Positions 1 through 11,702 are shown, numbered from the stretch's first letter. The stretch: DNA of 36,500 nt from Adiantum capillus-veneris (GCA_014529385.2 CM043969.1:30772946-30809445); one strand, 5' to 3'. Notes: generated by a model not told the origin, from the letters alone. Program-made: numbers and translations.

Positions 1-55
1 AAAAACTAGTTGTTGTGCTTGGCAATGCGGTGTCTGGAAATGCTTGGCCAATATG

Positions 56-60
56 TATGC
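56..60. repeat. Target-site duplication of element A, left copy
   Basis: The five bases TATGC stand directly before the TG that opens the left LTR, and the same five bases follow the CA that closes the right LTR at 10775-10779. A perfect 5-bp duplication at both outer edges shows that element A is one complete insertion. Confidence 0.9.
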
Positions 61-1019
61 TGTTGGACGGGAAGCGACTCACACACCCATGAAGTGCATG
101 CAAACACTACCTAGATCAACATAATGTCAATCGAGGACACAGATGACACGATAGGCACACAGAGGAAATCTCTTAAGCTTGTCAGGCTGAGACCATCCTA
201 CACATACAACACTCTGGAAGGCCAACTAAACCACAATCAAGAACCTCACTTCTCTCAACTACACCACCTAGCCACATACACACATGCGGAAGGTAACTCA
301 CCTAATCATGCCAGATTCGTACGAAACTTAAGGAACACCATGCCCTCACTAGGATACACCTGTCCCTAAGCTTCTACACTCAAAACCCTCACTCAAAACC
401 TATCCACGGAAAACGAGTAGGATGACAGAGCAGAATTCTGAAAGTGCCTGAAACTGAAATTTATGAGTACCTATGCGTAGCTTACGTCGCCACGATTCTA
501 TAGACTACTAGCATGCAGAAAACAGGCATCGTTTGATACACTTACGGCCACAAATAGCTCGTAGATGTGTCGGCGTGTGCGCTTCGTCTCACGTGGAATG
601 CTTGGCATCGTCGCATAGCTCTCCTCGAGCCTACCGCAATGGTGCAGTCGGATCTCCAATGTGTTGAGCGAGCCGGGCGTAGCGGGAGGATGAAGCTCAC
701 ACTCACTCTCTTTCTCTCTCACACACAGTAGACGGCAGCGCTAAGTTTTGATTATGATAAAAAGTCTTCTTTACAAAATGACCTAGGTACCTTATATACT
801 AAGGCTACCTTAGGTTTAACCAAAAATGGGGTTGAAAGGGTCAAATGGCTTTGTCTTTACAATCTGGAAGTGCCATTGCACCCCGGCTTTTGAAACTAGA
901 ATAACTACTCATTACAAATGACGTTTATAGCCATAATCCGCAGCATGTCATAACTCGCAAAAGATAAGACTTTGATATGAAACTTGAGTTATGTTGTGTT
1001 GTTGACCGAGCGGTCAACA
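61..1019 (-). repeat. Element A 3' LTR
   Basis: This 959-bp direct repeat matches 9816-10774 with about 32 substitutions and no obvious indel. It starts TGTTGG and ends GTCAACA, so the ends form the short TG...CA inverted repeat of LTRs. On the minus strand the polypurine tract abuts it, which makes it the 3' LTR. The 81-codon open frame at 124-369 lies inside the LTR, is present in both copies, and is probably not a gene. Confidence 0.93.
791..799 (-). promoter_or_regulatory. TATA-like site in element A 3' LTR
   Basis: The minus strand reads TATATAAGG about 220 bp inside the LTR start. The identical site occurs in the 5' LTR near 10547-10555, where it could drive the element transcript. Assigned by motif and position only. 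Confidence 0.5.
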
Positions 1020-1032
1020 TTCCCCCCTTCCG
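1020..1032 (-). promoter_or_regulatory. Polypurine tract of element A
   Basis: Read on the minus strand, GCGGAAGGGGGGAA lies directly against the TG of the 3' LTR. This is the expected place and composition for the primer of plus-strand DNA synthesis, and it fixes the orientation of the element. Confidence 0.8.
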
Positions 1033-1039
1033 CGTTCAT

Positions 1040-1468
1040 GTCGTCCCCGAAGTGACCTGATTGTCGATGGCGATGTGGTCTTTGCTGTCGTTTTGTTGTT
1101 GGAGAGAAAGTATAGACTATAGCCTTTGCAATAGCTTGTCTTGTTTGTCCAATCCGATGTACATAGTCTTCACATGATTCAGGAAAATCATAATTGATGA
1201 CGAACTTTATGTCTTTCGCATCCATGCTCCGAGCTGCGGCATCTGTTTCTTTCATTATAGGTCTACTGCCAGATTTAAATTCAAAAAGAACCCAATGTCG
1301 TTTAATTTGACTCTTATCATCATGGATAGAGAAAGCTCCATCCATCACTTTCTCCAACAAATCTGTCAATTCGGAGTATTTGTGATTCTCAGAAACAACT
1401 TCTACAATCTGCAGAATTGAGTGATTGGCTTTCTATTCTTGTGAGCCAATGACAACTTTGTAAGGATT
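1040..1468 (-). pseudogene. Captured fragment of a DEAD-box RNA helicase (DDX5/RH20-like C-terminal region)
   Basis: From 1468 downwards one minus-strand frame reads NPYKVVIGSQE, a stop, then KANHSILQIVEVVSENHKYS and LTDLLEKVMDG. It continues with SIHDDKSQIKRHWVLFEF, DIKFVINYDFPESCEDYVHR and IGQTRQA. These match in order the linker and second RecA-like domain of plant DEAD-box helicases of the RH20/RH30 (DDX5) type, where YVHRIGRTGR is motif VI. It is only a fragment: the N-terminal DEAD domain is absent, about 25 residues around motif IV are missing between VMDG and AFSIH, and motif VI reads HRIGQTRQ. One in-frame TAG replaces an expected Leu codon. No intron is visible, which suggests capture from spliced mRNA. 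Not functional as a helicase. Confidence 0.85.
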
Positions 1469-1470
1469 TT

Positions 1471-1497
1471 GTTGTGTTGGTGACCCAGCGGTCAACA
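1471..1497 (-). repeat. Internal 27-bp copy of the element A LTR start
   Basis: These 27 bases match the outer end of the LTR at 993-1019 at 25 of 27 positions; the same end in the right LTR is at 10748-10774. On the minus strand it looks like a second LTR start, TGTTGACCGCTGGGTCA, placed 478 bp upstream of the real one. The helicase fragment sits exactly between the internal copy and the real polypurine tract and LTR. Confidence 0.7.
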
Positions 1498-3145
1498 CTT
1501 TGCTGTTGTTTTGGCTTCATCTGTTGCATTGCTTGTATCTTTGTCGAACCACGACAAGAACTATGATCCATTAGAGCGGACATCTATCATCATAACCATT
1601 CATCTTTTGAGATCCTCTGACTACTTTTATGTCTGCTCTTCTTCATTGTTATCTTCTTTGTTCCTATGCAATCATGTTGTTAGTGTTTTCTGCAGATTTG
1701 TCATTGTAGGCCATTCTTCGACTCGCCATTGAGGAGAGGTATGCTATGATCTGAAATTGGTGCTCCAATTCATTTGTCAATTGATTTGAGTCATTTCCTT
1801 ATTTTTGATGTAGAAGGAATATGTACAAGAGGATGGTGATAGGAGTCTTTAGATTAGGGTCTAAAACCTGGATGACCAAAGGGAAAAAACCCGGTGGGAA
1901 AAAAATGCCTTTGGTATACGCTCTTATTAGAGTTGAGCAGTTGAACGTGAAGTACATGTTCATGAAAGGTGAGTGCTTGGGTGAAACACGGAAAGAGTGC
2001 TTGATGCAAGTGCCAATTAAGGGACACTCTATATGCATATGAGAAATTTATCAACAAAAGCATGCAATGTGAAAGAAGGAGATGATGGGTGTTTCGAGGA
2101 ATAAATGTAGCACATGTGACATCAAAAGATGTCTCAATAGCTTCCACCTTTCCAAGAAGGGTTTTCGATGTAGAAGTTTCTCCACTCATATCTCACTGTG
2201 CTCAGTACATGAGTGTCTTTTGGACTTTCTCCTTCACTTCACCAGACTTAAGTACTTAGACTTCGACTCTTTTGCTCACCTATACCAGCATGAGCGACAC
2301 AACGTAAATATGCTCAACTCTTCCAGCTTGAGCAGTACCTAGAATAGCTAAGACGCTTACACCACAGAGAATATTACTTGAAGCTTTGGGACTAACACCT
2401 CACTCATTTTGTGGCTTAGCTACTCGACTCTGACTTTTATGACTTGTTGGTTGCATGTTGACACTGCTTTGTGACAAGTTCTTCGGCTGTTGTAGTGGCT
2501 GCTGAGACATACTTCGTGAAGTTTCATCGTTTTCCTGTACCTTCTTCTCTTTGTAGTTCTCAGGCCTCTCCTCAGTCTTTTCTTCATGTGGATTATAGAT
2601 TTTTTTATTTTTTCTTAATAATAAACAAAGAAAATCTTAAAACAACTCAACAAAAGAAAAACCATTCAAATAGAAATCTAAATGCTATGTACACTATACA
2701 CATGTCCCTAGGGGCTCATATATGGATTTTATCCCCATACTCCTCTGTAGCACTACTATGAGGGCATATACTCTAAATTTCATCAAAAATTTATCACAAT
2801 AAAACGCAAAAATTCAATGCATCTCACAAAACATTGCCCTCTAATAGTCATAATGTTAGGTCCGCATTCAGAATGCCTCCCCCCTTCCTATTTGGAGTCA
2901 TCCTTTACGACAAGGTATCGCAAAGGGTATGTGTTGTGCTTGGGCAAAAAGTTGTGCCTATGCAGGCCTTGTAATGTAGCCCTATTATGCATACACAGTC
3001 AATGCATGGAAAAGATTTATGTTGTGCAAGATGTGGGTATAAGCAATTTGCTTATTGGCATTTGTTGGCGAGGCTTCCTATTCTAAGCAATGTAATGGTC
3101 TTTGAAGCTCCTGTATCATTGCTTGATTGAAGCGACTTGTCTCTT
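1498..3145 (-). other. Element A 3' internal region, mostly unrecognised
   Basis: This is the stretch between the end of the WxPK tail and the internal LTR-start copy. One part looks coding on the minus strand: from about 2604 to the TGA at 2404-2406 it reads a polar, Gln- and Ser-rich sequence including MSQQPLQQPKNLSQSS and VAKPQNE. It could be a relic of a further element ORF or of captured sequence. I recognise no domain in it and see nothing else I can support here. Confidence 0.35.
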
Positions 3146-6100
3146 CTAGCTGTACTGTAATCGTACGAAGAATTGTAAGAATTCAAGCGGCGATGCACTG
3201 ACAACAGTTTTGTTGTTCTTCTTTGGGACCCATTTCTTTGCGGTTATTGGCTGTTTTGTTGCTGACGCTCGTTTGGGAACCCATACTTGCCCGTGATTCG
3301 TTTGTGTTTGAAGGGACTTCTTTGGGATCCACCTTTTTGTTGTGTGAGTCACCTGTGGTCTTTGCTTCAGCCCTTGTACGTTGGGTTGGGGACGGTATTT
3401 AGGCTTTGAAAGTTGATACTGTGGTTGTTTTGGAATCCAAATGAATTCCTGATTTTTTTGTGCTTGAATCAACTTCTTTGGAGCCCAAACCTGAGTTGTG
3501 AAAGCTTGCGATTTTGTGATATTCTTACCCGTTCATGCACGCTTTCCTTGTTTTTGTTTTGGTGTTGGATCTTGTGATTTGTCATTAGAGATCTTTGTCT
3601 TCTTGATCCATATCTGTTTTTGGCCGATCTGGCTTTTTGGTATCCAGATTTGTCGAGCCTTTTGGCTTTGACTTGTTGTCTTGTTCTTTTGACCTGTCAT
3701 GGTTGTTGCTGAAGGGGTTGGTGATAGTGATGGCCTGAGTTGATGATAGGGGATGTCGTAAGATTCATCACTATCGCTACTATCCTCAGCAAGGTTGACT
3801 TCTTGTACTTTCCCTTGATTTTTTGGTTGGTAGTGGAAAGTTACTGTCTGTTTTCTCGTGGGTGGTAGTTTCTTGGAGGACTTGTCTAGCCCATTGATTA
3901 GAGCATTGTTAGCTCAGTGCTCTGGTCATATTCCTCCTAGATGAGTCTTTGCATCCTTATTAGGATCCATGTATGAGGATGATTGTGGTGGCTGTGTCTT
4001 CACGGAGGACTTTGGAATCCACTTTTGATGCAGTTTATTCGTGTAGCGATGACATTGATTCCTGGGCCGTTGATCTTCTTGAAGCTCGAAGTGTTCTACA
4101 GAGTCATAGAACTCGTCGTCTTCTTCATCTTTTGGTTCTCCACATTTCTTTGTTTGCTCCTTATTTCGAGAGCTTGTTGATGTCTGGTTCTCTTCATTTT
4201 CTTAGATTACACTCACTCCAAAATAAGGAACGACATCATAGCCATTTTCATCACAAAACTTTGTTGTGGGAGCATCCTCCACGGCGCACACATCCAGAGT
4301 ATCCAAGATGTGTTCCCATCCAAAAGGCTCTAACTCTTCTTCAGAAAATGGTTCTGGGATATAGTCCCTATCCTCCATAGCTCGCTCTAGGATACATTCC
4401 TCATGTTTCAAGCTACCACATTGTGAAGCTCCACACATCCACAGTTCTTTAGGCTTACCTAACCAAGCTGGAAGTTCTGATCCTACAACTGTGGCGGAAT
4501 CAAACTCCTCAACCGGTGTTCTCGGCACATCCCTATAGCTATGGTCCCTCAAGTTTACCTTTGTTATGGTTTCCATATGTCTCAGGTATATATGGTCATA
4601 ACCCCAATCTTGGACCATTTTCAATTGTCGCATGAATGGTCTTCCCAGAATGATTTCATAGTTGTTCTTCTTGACAAAGTCAACAACAGCAAAAGTGTGT
4701 TCATATTCAATGCCACAAGAAGTAACAATTACTTTTTCTAGCAGTCCTAGGGGCTTTTCCTCGTGTCCGTCTGCAAGCTGCAGGGGCATTCGTGTGGATC
4801 TCAAGGCAGGTTTTCCCCATTTTTTCCAAACCTCTTTGGTTGCAATGGCCACACCAGCTCCACTGTCAAGGATTGCCATGGTTTTTACACCATTGAATTC
4901 CACAGGAAGGGTGGTGTTTCCATCTTCTCCCTCGTAATACTCGTCTACCTTGTTTAATGGAACTCGCCTAGTATTTAGTTGAGGCATTTCAAGCTCTTTG
5001 ATGCCTTCCTCGATTTGAGTCATTGGGGTTTTTACACCAAATTTCTCTAGACATTTACCCACATTAGCCCACATGTTTGGTCTTATTCTGAGCAACTCGG
5101 CTAACATTATTGTACAAGTGACTGGGGTAGATAGAATATCTACTAGCCCCTTTGAATCGATGGACTTGTTGGGAGACAGTCTCTGTGATGGGACTGCAAC
5201 CACATCTGACTTGGTTTCGTACTCTCCCATGTAGGAAGGTAGTGTTCTTAGCGAATGGGGTTGACTATCCATAGATTGTACAGATCCTTTGTCGCCCCAA
5301 CACGATCTCACGTCTAGATTCATTTGAGATCCAGTCTCAAATTCCTCTATTGGTGGTAGAAACACTCTTCATTCATCACCATTCTTGTCTACTCGTCTTC
5401 TTAGGTCATCGGCTTCATTGGCCTCTCTAACTTGTTTCCACAATTCGTCAATACCATCTATCTCTTTACAATCCGCAGGTATAGCTTGGTGAAATCCCTC
5501 GGAAGAGTTATCCGTGGTATTCAGTACTATCCTTGGTTCTCATGCTGGGTCTTTGAGGTTTGGTCTGTGCTCATGACTAGATTCTGTCTCTTTTAGTTCC
5601 CCGTTTGGTGGGATTGCTTGTGTAGGCATGACACGGATCACATCCTCAGGTTTTGCAACTGGTGGTTCTAGTAAAGCTTGGGATGTTTGAATCATTTTCC
5701 TGCACATTTCCAACCTTTGCTTTTCTAATTCCGCATAGGGATATGTCATCCACCTCTGTTCTTGGGTTTGGTTTTTTTTGAGCCTTGCATCATAGGCTTT
5801 CAAGAGGGCATCTAATGTCTCATTAACCTTCTCTACCAACACAGATCCTCCTGAGCTAGCACTTCTCGGTTTCTCATCTGTGGATGGTTCTTCTAGAGGT
5901 TTAACCATCTGTGTAAGAGAAGGTGCCTCCTTTTCCTCATGTTGTTTTATCTTCTCCTCAGCTTCGGTAAGCTTCTCAGCTAGGGATTTTTGCTCTCGTT
6001 CCCTACGTGCTTTCATCCTAGTCTTTCTAGCTTTCCAACTATTTCGTTTGCTCTTGGTTTTCTAACTAGGTGCGTCTGTCTTTGGTCCATTATCTGTCTT

Positions 6101-8084
6101 TGGACTCGTGTCACTTTCCGTGTTCTTTGTTTCTGGATTCTCATCAGCTTTCTTTTGGGCTTGTGCTCTCGTAACCACTTGAACTGGTACAACATTTTCA
6201 TTTTCTGAGCTACTAGGGAGCTGAACAATCCCTGATACATTTGTCATGATTTTCCTGATTTGGTTTGGTTTTTTCGGGCAATCGGGGATCAAGTGAGTGA
6301 TGCCACACTCAAGACAATAGGCATTTACTTCAGTGATCTCCGTATGAGGACATTGTTTGACCAAGTAGTTGTCATGACTTTTGTGACAATCTGTCTCTGG
6401 TTGAGGAGATTCTTTTAGCATTTCCTCTTGGCTATAAGCAAGCTTTGACCTAGATAAGCCGCTATTTGCAATGAATCGCAATGTCCTTTCGTCCATTTCA
6501 TACCTTCTTTCTTTTGATTGAAACCCAGGAGGTGGAGGTTGTATCGGCCTCACCACTCCATGTGTTGCTCTCACATTTTGTTGCTCCGAAGGGTAGTACT
6601 CACTTTGGTTGCTATACCACATTGTAGCTGGTACTGGCGTTGGTTTATTTGATGCTTTCATCATTGGCATGTATCTCATGTCTACCTGCATTCTAGCACC
6701 TGGCAGTGGAGGTTGTTGTCCTAAGACAAGCTGTGGCCTTGATACTCCTACTCGTCTTGGCGCATTCCCCGTAATGTATCATGAAGTAGGTGCTTCTGGA
6801 ACAGGTTGTACATACCTCTCCCTAGCATTTTCCATGCTATAATAGCACTCTTCCTCCGTATGGTTCGTCCATTTTCTCTCAATTTCACACCACTTTGGCT
6901 CTCCCAAATCAGACCTTACAAGAGGAATCAACCTCTTGACCAAGTCGTCGATGAGCTTTTCTTGATCAATAGGTGCCGTTGGCTTGGAAATGGACTCACT
7001 TATCTGTGAAACACTGTGCTGAGAGGATGTGTCATCTCCTTGACTCTTTAAGTCCTTTTCTTTGTATGCCTCACAGTTATCCACTAGATAAAGAGCTTCT
7101 TTGATCAACTCGTTTAGCGTCATCCTCCTTATCATATGCAAATTCTTCTGAAGGCCCGCATGTCTCATTCCCTGGATAAAGATCAGCATCAGTCGTGCTT
7201 GCGTAGGTAATTCCTCTCTCGGACAGAGCTTAATATATCTCTTGAGCTGTAATGATTCTTTGCGTACTGATTCATTCTCTTTCTATTTGAATCTATGGAT
7301 TTGCGAGACCCTGCTGTGAGCAATGCCTTTTGGCGAGAATTCTTCAATAAACTCCTCAAACAGCTCATCTAGGGTCTCAAAATCCCATTTTTCCACCGAG
7401 TCGAACCAAGTAGCTGCATCATCTTCTAGAATCAATCCAAATCCTACAAACTGTGTCGCAAAATCTGAAACTTCCTCTGCTCTAATCACTCTTCTAAAAG
7501 CCGCTACGTGATCTCTCGGATCTTCATCTCCGGAGTATTTTCTGTTTACCCATTTCTGGACTTGGGATGGTCTAACTCGTCGATTGTCTATATACAAGTC
7601 TAACCAGAGACTCTCCCAATCCTTCTCTCGTTATCGCTCTTGAAGGGAATCCTGGTGGATCTCTTCTTAGAATTCCTATAGGAATTCTCGTGTTTGGTGG
7701 AGGCATTTGTGGTCCTTCATTGACCAAATATCCACCTCTTTCTAGTACAGTCTGTGGATTTGTGCTTTCTATAACTCTGTATTCGCGGCCATACTTGTCG
7801 ACAACTATAGATCTCCATTGACAGTCGACTCCGTATGTGTAGACATATAAGAGCTTGTAATCCATTATCTCTTCTAGGTATGGATCTGAGCACCTATAAA
7901 GATTGACCTCATTGTCGTCAATGTATCTATATAGTCCTTCACTCTCATGAACAATCATCCAAACTCTCTCAACAAGATGGGTCTTCATCAATTGCAAGTT
8001 TGGAAGATCCATTGTGGGAGGATATTCCTCTATCGTCGGGATCTCCAAGCTTGTGTAAACTGCGTTTGAATCTAGGGTAGACAT
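3146..8084 (-). pseudogene. Element A gag-protease-WxPK polyprotein, broken by stops
   Basis: The frame opens with ATG at 8084. After about 150 codons (MSTLDSNAVYTSLEIPTIEE...) one frameshift near 7620 moves it into a frame that stays free of indels down to 3146. That frame is interrupted by eight in-frame stops: 7283, 6779, 6062, 5540, 5369, 4202, 3938 and 3533. Domains in order: a Retrotrans_gag-like core (about 7570-7290, with DHVAAFRRVI and ATWFDSVEKWDFETLDELFE), a zinc knuckle CLECGITHLIPDC near 6320-6285, a coiled, charged segment (about 6016-5900), and a retropepsin with catalytic motif ILDSGAG and the later IILGRPFM. A basic tail follows with eight W-x-(P/K)-K motifs such as KWIPK, IWIPK, VWAPK, RWIPK, VWVPK and KWVPK. 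There is no pol after the protease. The family is gag-protease of Ty3/gypsy type; the function of the tail is unknown. Confidence 0.85.
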
Positions 8085-8513
8085 GATTTCTGGGCTTAAG
8101 ATCTTTTTCTTGGTTCAAGTAGACTTAGTCCACTGTGTTCAAGTTCTTTGGTTAGGGAAAAGTCGAAACTATGTCCAAAACCGCAACCGTTTCGTCACAA
8201 TTCTCGCAAATTGTTACTTTTAGACACCCCTGACTTCCGGATGAATTTTGAGGCCTCAAACGATGTTTTTTTCAAAATCGAACTAAATGGTTGCCATAGG
8301 CATGCATTTAGTTCATGTTTTGCTCTAAGATCTGTAGAGCCGCTCTCAAGCTACGTTTTGATACAAAAACTTTTCCGATCCGATACTGTTTGTGAAAGTT
8401 ATGGCCAAAACAGTGAAATGCAGTTTTAGAATGGAAGAAGATTTGGGATCTCTGTGACACTGTGAACACTTTTGTGTGGTTAAAAGCACAGTTGGACCCT
8501 AAAACTGGCCTAG

Positions 8514-9806
8514 AGACATCCTACGCCTAGGATGTCTCAAGGGGGTTCTGGAGACCAAATTTGAAAATTCTGACTGCACCAGTGGGTTCAGAGGGTAGGT
8601 TTTACCCTAGTAACATATTGACTTGAGTGTTTTTCCCTATTTTTGTTGACCAAAAGCCAAAAGGCGGAGTCAGAAAACGCGAAATTTCAGAAAAGGCTTA
8701 AATTGAGTGATTTTTGCATGTTTTTGCAATTGTGAAGCATACTTGCACTTGCTGAGAGCATAAGGAAGCATCAGGGACACTTCAGTCTAAAAAAATCAGC
8801 AAAAGATATCCTACGCGTAGGATGTCTACAGGGTGATCTGTGATCTTTTTGAAAAATCTGAGCTGACCAGTGTGTTCAGAAGATAGGTTTTACCCTATTT
8901 TCAGCTGGAAAGTGGAAATTTGGCCAAATTTTGACAGATCAAAGCCAAAAGACGAGAATTGCCAGACATCCTACCCAAATTGTGTCCAAGGCCTAATTTT
9001 GAGACCAAACCATAGGATGACTCCATAGGCATGTTCTAAATGTGGTATTGAGTGCATGTGATAAATTTCATCTCATTTGGGTCAGTGAAAGTGAAGATTG
9101 AACAGACTTTAGCGTTTTTGGACTGACAAAAAGTAAGAACAGCTAAAATTTGGGACTTTTGAAATCCAAACCAAAATCTAAGCATACCACTGGGCTACTG
9201 ACATCAAGGGGAAGCTGTGGGACAAGTCTGGGGTCAAACAGACCAAAAAGACATCCTACGCGTAGGATGTCATATGTGTGATTTTGCACTCCAAAATTAA
9301 TTTTGAGCATACCACTGTGATTAGCACCTTAAGGAGAGTCTGTGGTTCAAATTTGGGGTAATTCTGAGCAATTAGACATACTACGCGTAGGATGTCTAAG
9401 GCATAATTCTGAAACCAAAATTTTACTGTGACCATACCATGCTGTCATATAGCCTTAGGCAAGCCTCCTAGTCAATTTTGGTCCAAATTGGAGTTGATTT
9501 GACTTAGGAATTCATCAGAACCGACATCAGGCTTTTGAAACAAATTCTTGATCATTTGACCAACCTATAGGTGTCAAAATCAAAAAGTAAAAATAGATGT
9601 GAGTTTAGCACATCAAGGGGAAGCTACAGTGCAAGTTTGAGCTGAAACAGAGCAAAAAGACATCCTACGTGTAGGGTGTCTCCAGCTTGATTTAGGACTC
9701 CAAACCAACCTATGAACACACCACTGGGATCAGCACATCAAGGAGAAGCTGGGGTGAAAATTTTAAGTCATTCTGAGCAAAAAGACATCCTACACGTAGG
9801 ATGTCT
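8514..9806. repeat. Array of six ~24-bp palindromes in the element A leader
   Basis: Six copies of a palindrome with consensus arms AGACATCCTACG and CGTAGGATGTCT lie at 8514-8537, 8804-8827, 9249-9272, 9374-9397, 9658-9681 and 9783-9806; a half copy starts at 8964. Each is an almost perfect self-complement. Start-to-start spacings are 290, 445, 125, 284 and 125 bp, so multiples of two unit lengths (about 125 and 160 bp) recur. The flanks are also related, for example ACATCAAGGGGAAGCT before copies 3 and 5, so these are degenerate tandem units. The last copy ends 9 bp from the 5' LTR, over the place where a primer-binding site should lie. Likely RNA or DNA hairpins; function unknown. Confidence 0.9.
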
Positions 9807-9815
9807 CAAGGCCAA

Positions 9816-10774
9816 TGTTGGACGGGAAGCGACTCACACACCCATGAAGTGCATGCAAACACTACCTAGATCAACATAATGTCAATCGAGGACACAAATG
9901 ACACGATAGGCACACGGAGGAAATCTCTTAATCTTGTCAGGCTGAGACCATCCTACACATACAACACTTTGGAAGGCCAACTAAACCACAATCAAGAACC
10001 TCACTGCTCTCAACTACACCACCTAGCCACATACACACATGCGGAAGGTAACTCACCTAATCATGCCAGATTCATACGAAACTTAAGGAACACCATCCCC
10101 TCACTAGGATACACCTGTCCCTAAGCTTCTACACTCAAAACCCTCACTCAAAACCCATCTGCGGAAAACGTGTAGGATGACAGAGCAGAATTCTGAAAGT
10201 GCCCTAAACTGAAGTTTATGAGTACCTATGCGTAGCTTACGTCGCCACGATTCTATAGACTACTAGCATGCAGAAAGCAAGCATCGTTTGATACACTTAC
10301 GGCCACAAATAGCTCCTAGATGCGTCGACGTGTGCGCTTCGTCTCGCGTGGAATGCTTGGCATCATCGCATAGCTCTCCTCTAGCCTACCGCAATGGTGC
10401 AGTCGAATCTCCAATGTGTTGAGCGAGCCGGGCGTAGCGGGAGGATGAAGCTCACACTCACTCTCTTTCTCTCTCACACACAGTAGATGGCAACGCTAAG
10501 TTTTGATTATGATAAAAAGTCTTCTTTACAAAATGACCTAGGTACCTTATATACTAAGGCTACCTTAGGTTTAACCAAAAATGGGGTTGAAAGGGTCAAA
10601 TGGCTTTGTATTTACAATCTGGAAGTGCCATTGCACCCCGGCTTCTGAAACTAGAATAACTACTCATTACAAATGACGTTTATAGCCATAATCCGCAACA
10701 TTTCATAACTCGCAAAAGATAAGACTTTGATACGAAACTTGAGTTATGTTGTGTTGTTGACCCAGCAGTCAACA
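9816..10774 (-). repeat. Element A 5' LTR
   Basis: Partner of the LTR at 61-1019, also 959 bp, with TG...CA ends. On the minus strand it precedes the leader and gag, so it is the promoter-bearing 5' LTR, with a TATATAAGG site near 10547-10555. Directly inside it the minus strand reads TTGGCCTTGAGACATCC. A primer-binding site would start with TGG one base in, but I cannot assign this to a known tRNA. Confidence 0.92.
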
Positions 10775-10779
10775 TATGC
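10775..10779. repeat. Target-site duplication of element A, right copy
   Basis: TATGC, identical to 56-60, follows the CA that ends the right LTR. The interrupted sequence then continues with TTAATGGGGTGTC. Confidence 0.9.
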
Positions 10780-10850
10780 TTAATGGGGTGTCAACCCAAA
10801 GCAAAGCCGCCCAATGAACGTGCTTGGCAATGCTTTAATTGGTATGTATG

Positions 10851-10975
10851 CCAAAAGTGATGCCCTTACGAAGGTCAGCGGCCTTTGCCGATATGTATGC
10901 CAAATGTGATGCCCTTACGAAGGTCGGCCGCCTTTGCCGATATGTATGCCAAATGTGGTGCCCTACAAGGGCATT
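10851..10975. repeat. 49-bp minisatellite, about 2.5 copies
   Basis: Units begin at 10851, 10900 and 10949, each starting CCAAA(A/T)GTG(A/G)TGCCCT and ending CCGATATGTATG. The third is cut short. The related sequence at 45-60 on the other side of element A agrees with an original continuity of the array. Confidence 0.8.
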
Positions 10976-11300
10976 AAAACCCTCCAAGCCCAAGCTTTAA
11001 ACCGGCCGCCCAAGCAATGCCTCCAAGTTCGCACAATGGCCGCCCACTAAACTATGGCCAATGGCGGCCTTAACTAAAAAAGGGTGTGAAGTCAAGCAAA
11101 GAAAACAAAGGCCATGGCGTAGCAGTAGGGGAGAACGAACTGTGCTGGGACGAAATCACTCGCGCCGGGGAGTGTGATGCTCTGACGCCCTTGCTGCAAA
11201 AGCGAAAAGTGACCAGGAACGTCGCGCGAAGACATTTGGGACCAACCCCGACCGATTCCATGCTAGTTAATCACTGCCTTGACACGTCACAAGGGGGAGG

Positions 11301-11326
11301 ACCCATTAGCGATATCGCTAATGGGT
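11301..11326. repeat. Perfect 26-bp palindrome
   Basis: The arms ACCCATTAGCGAT and ATCGCTAATGGGT are exact reverse complements with no spacer. A near copy stands at 13450-13473 at the matching place in the other arm of the inverted-repeat element. Confidence 0.9.
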
Positions 11327-11415
11327 GACTCGATATTTTTAGAAAGAGGAGGATCATGCATAAAGGGAGAAAACGTGTGATTGAGAATCTCTCCTCATTC
11401 TTAAGCTCCATCTTC

Positions 11416-11441
11416 GGGGCGGGGGGGGGGGGGGGGGGGGG
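11416..11441. repeat. Long G homopolymer
   Basis: GGGGC is followed by an unbroken run of 21 G (11421-11441). Such a run is unstable and may be miscounted by sequencing; it could form a quadruplex. Confidence 0.85.
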
Positions 11442-11702
11442 AAGCTCTTCTAGCCACCTAAGAAGTTCTTAATCTATATGCTTAAGCTCCATAGCCTTAA
11501 TCCCTTCATAATCGAATTCTTCTTAACCTATATCTTCTTAAGCTTCATAGCCTTAAGCCCTTCTTAATCAAGATCAACTTAAGCTCTCTTCCTCCTCACA
11601 GGAAGAAAAATTGAGGAATACTCTTAAGCTCTTAATACATCCTCTTAATCTCCATCTCTGAACCTCCATAGCCTAAACGAAGCCTAATCTCAAATTGTTA
11701 GC

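Larger units (their letters stand above)
61..10774 (-). mobile_element. Element A: complete non-autonomous Ty3/gypsy-like LTR retroelement (gag-protease, no pol)
   Basis: A 10.7-kb element read on the minus strand. In element order it has a 5' LTR (9816-10774), a palindrome-rich leader (8085-9815), a gag-protease-tail reading frame broken by stops (8084 to 3146), a non-coding stretch, a DEAD-box helicase fragment (1468 to about 1040), a polypurine tract and the 3' LTR (61-1019). The 5-bp duplication TATGC flanks it. No reverse transcriptase, RNase H or integrase motif is visible in any frame, so mobility would need enzymes from another element. By eye the LTRs differ at about 32 of 959 positions (roughly 3%), so the insertion is not very recent. 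It lies inside the inverted-repeat element that continues to its right and, presumably, off the left edge. Confidence 0.9.

Noticed and set aside
124-369. 81-codon ORF, repeated at 9879-10124
   Set aside because: It lies inside the LTRs of element A and is duplicated only because the LTRs are. No domain, and the substitutions show no sign of coding constraint.
1821-2342. Overlapping ORFs on both strands, 73-111 codons
   Set aside because: No recognisable motif, both strands open over the same bases, inside the element A non-coding part.
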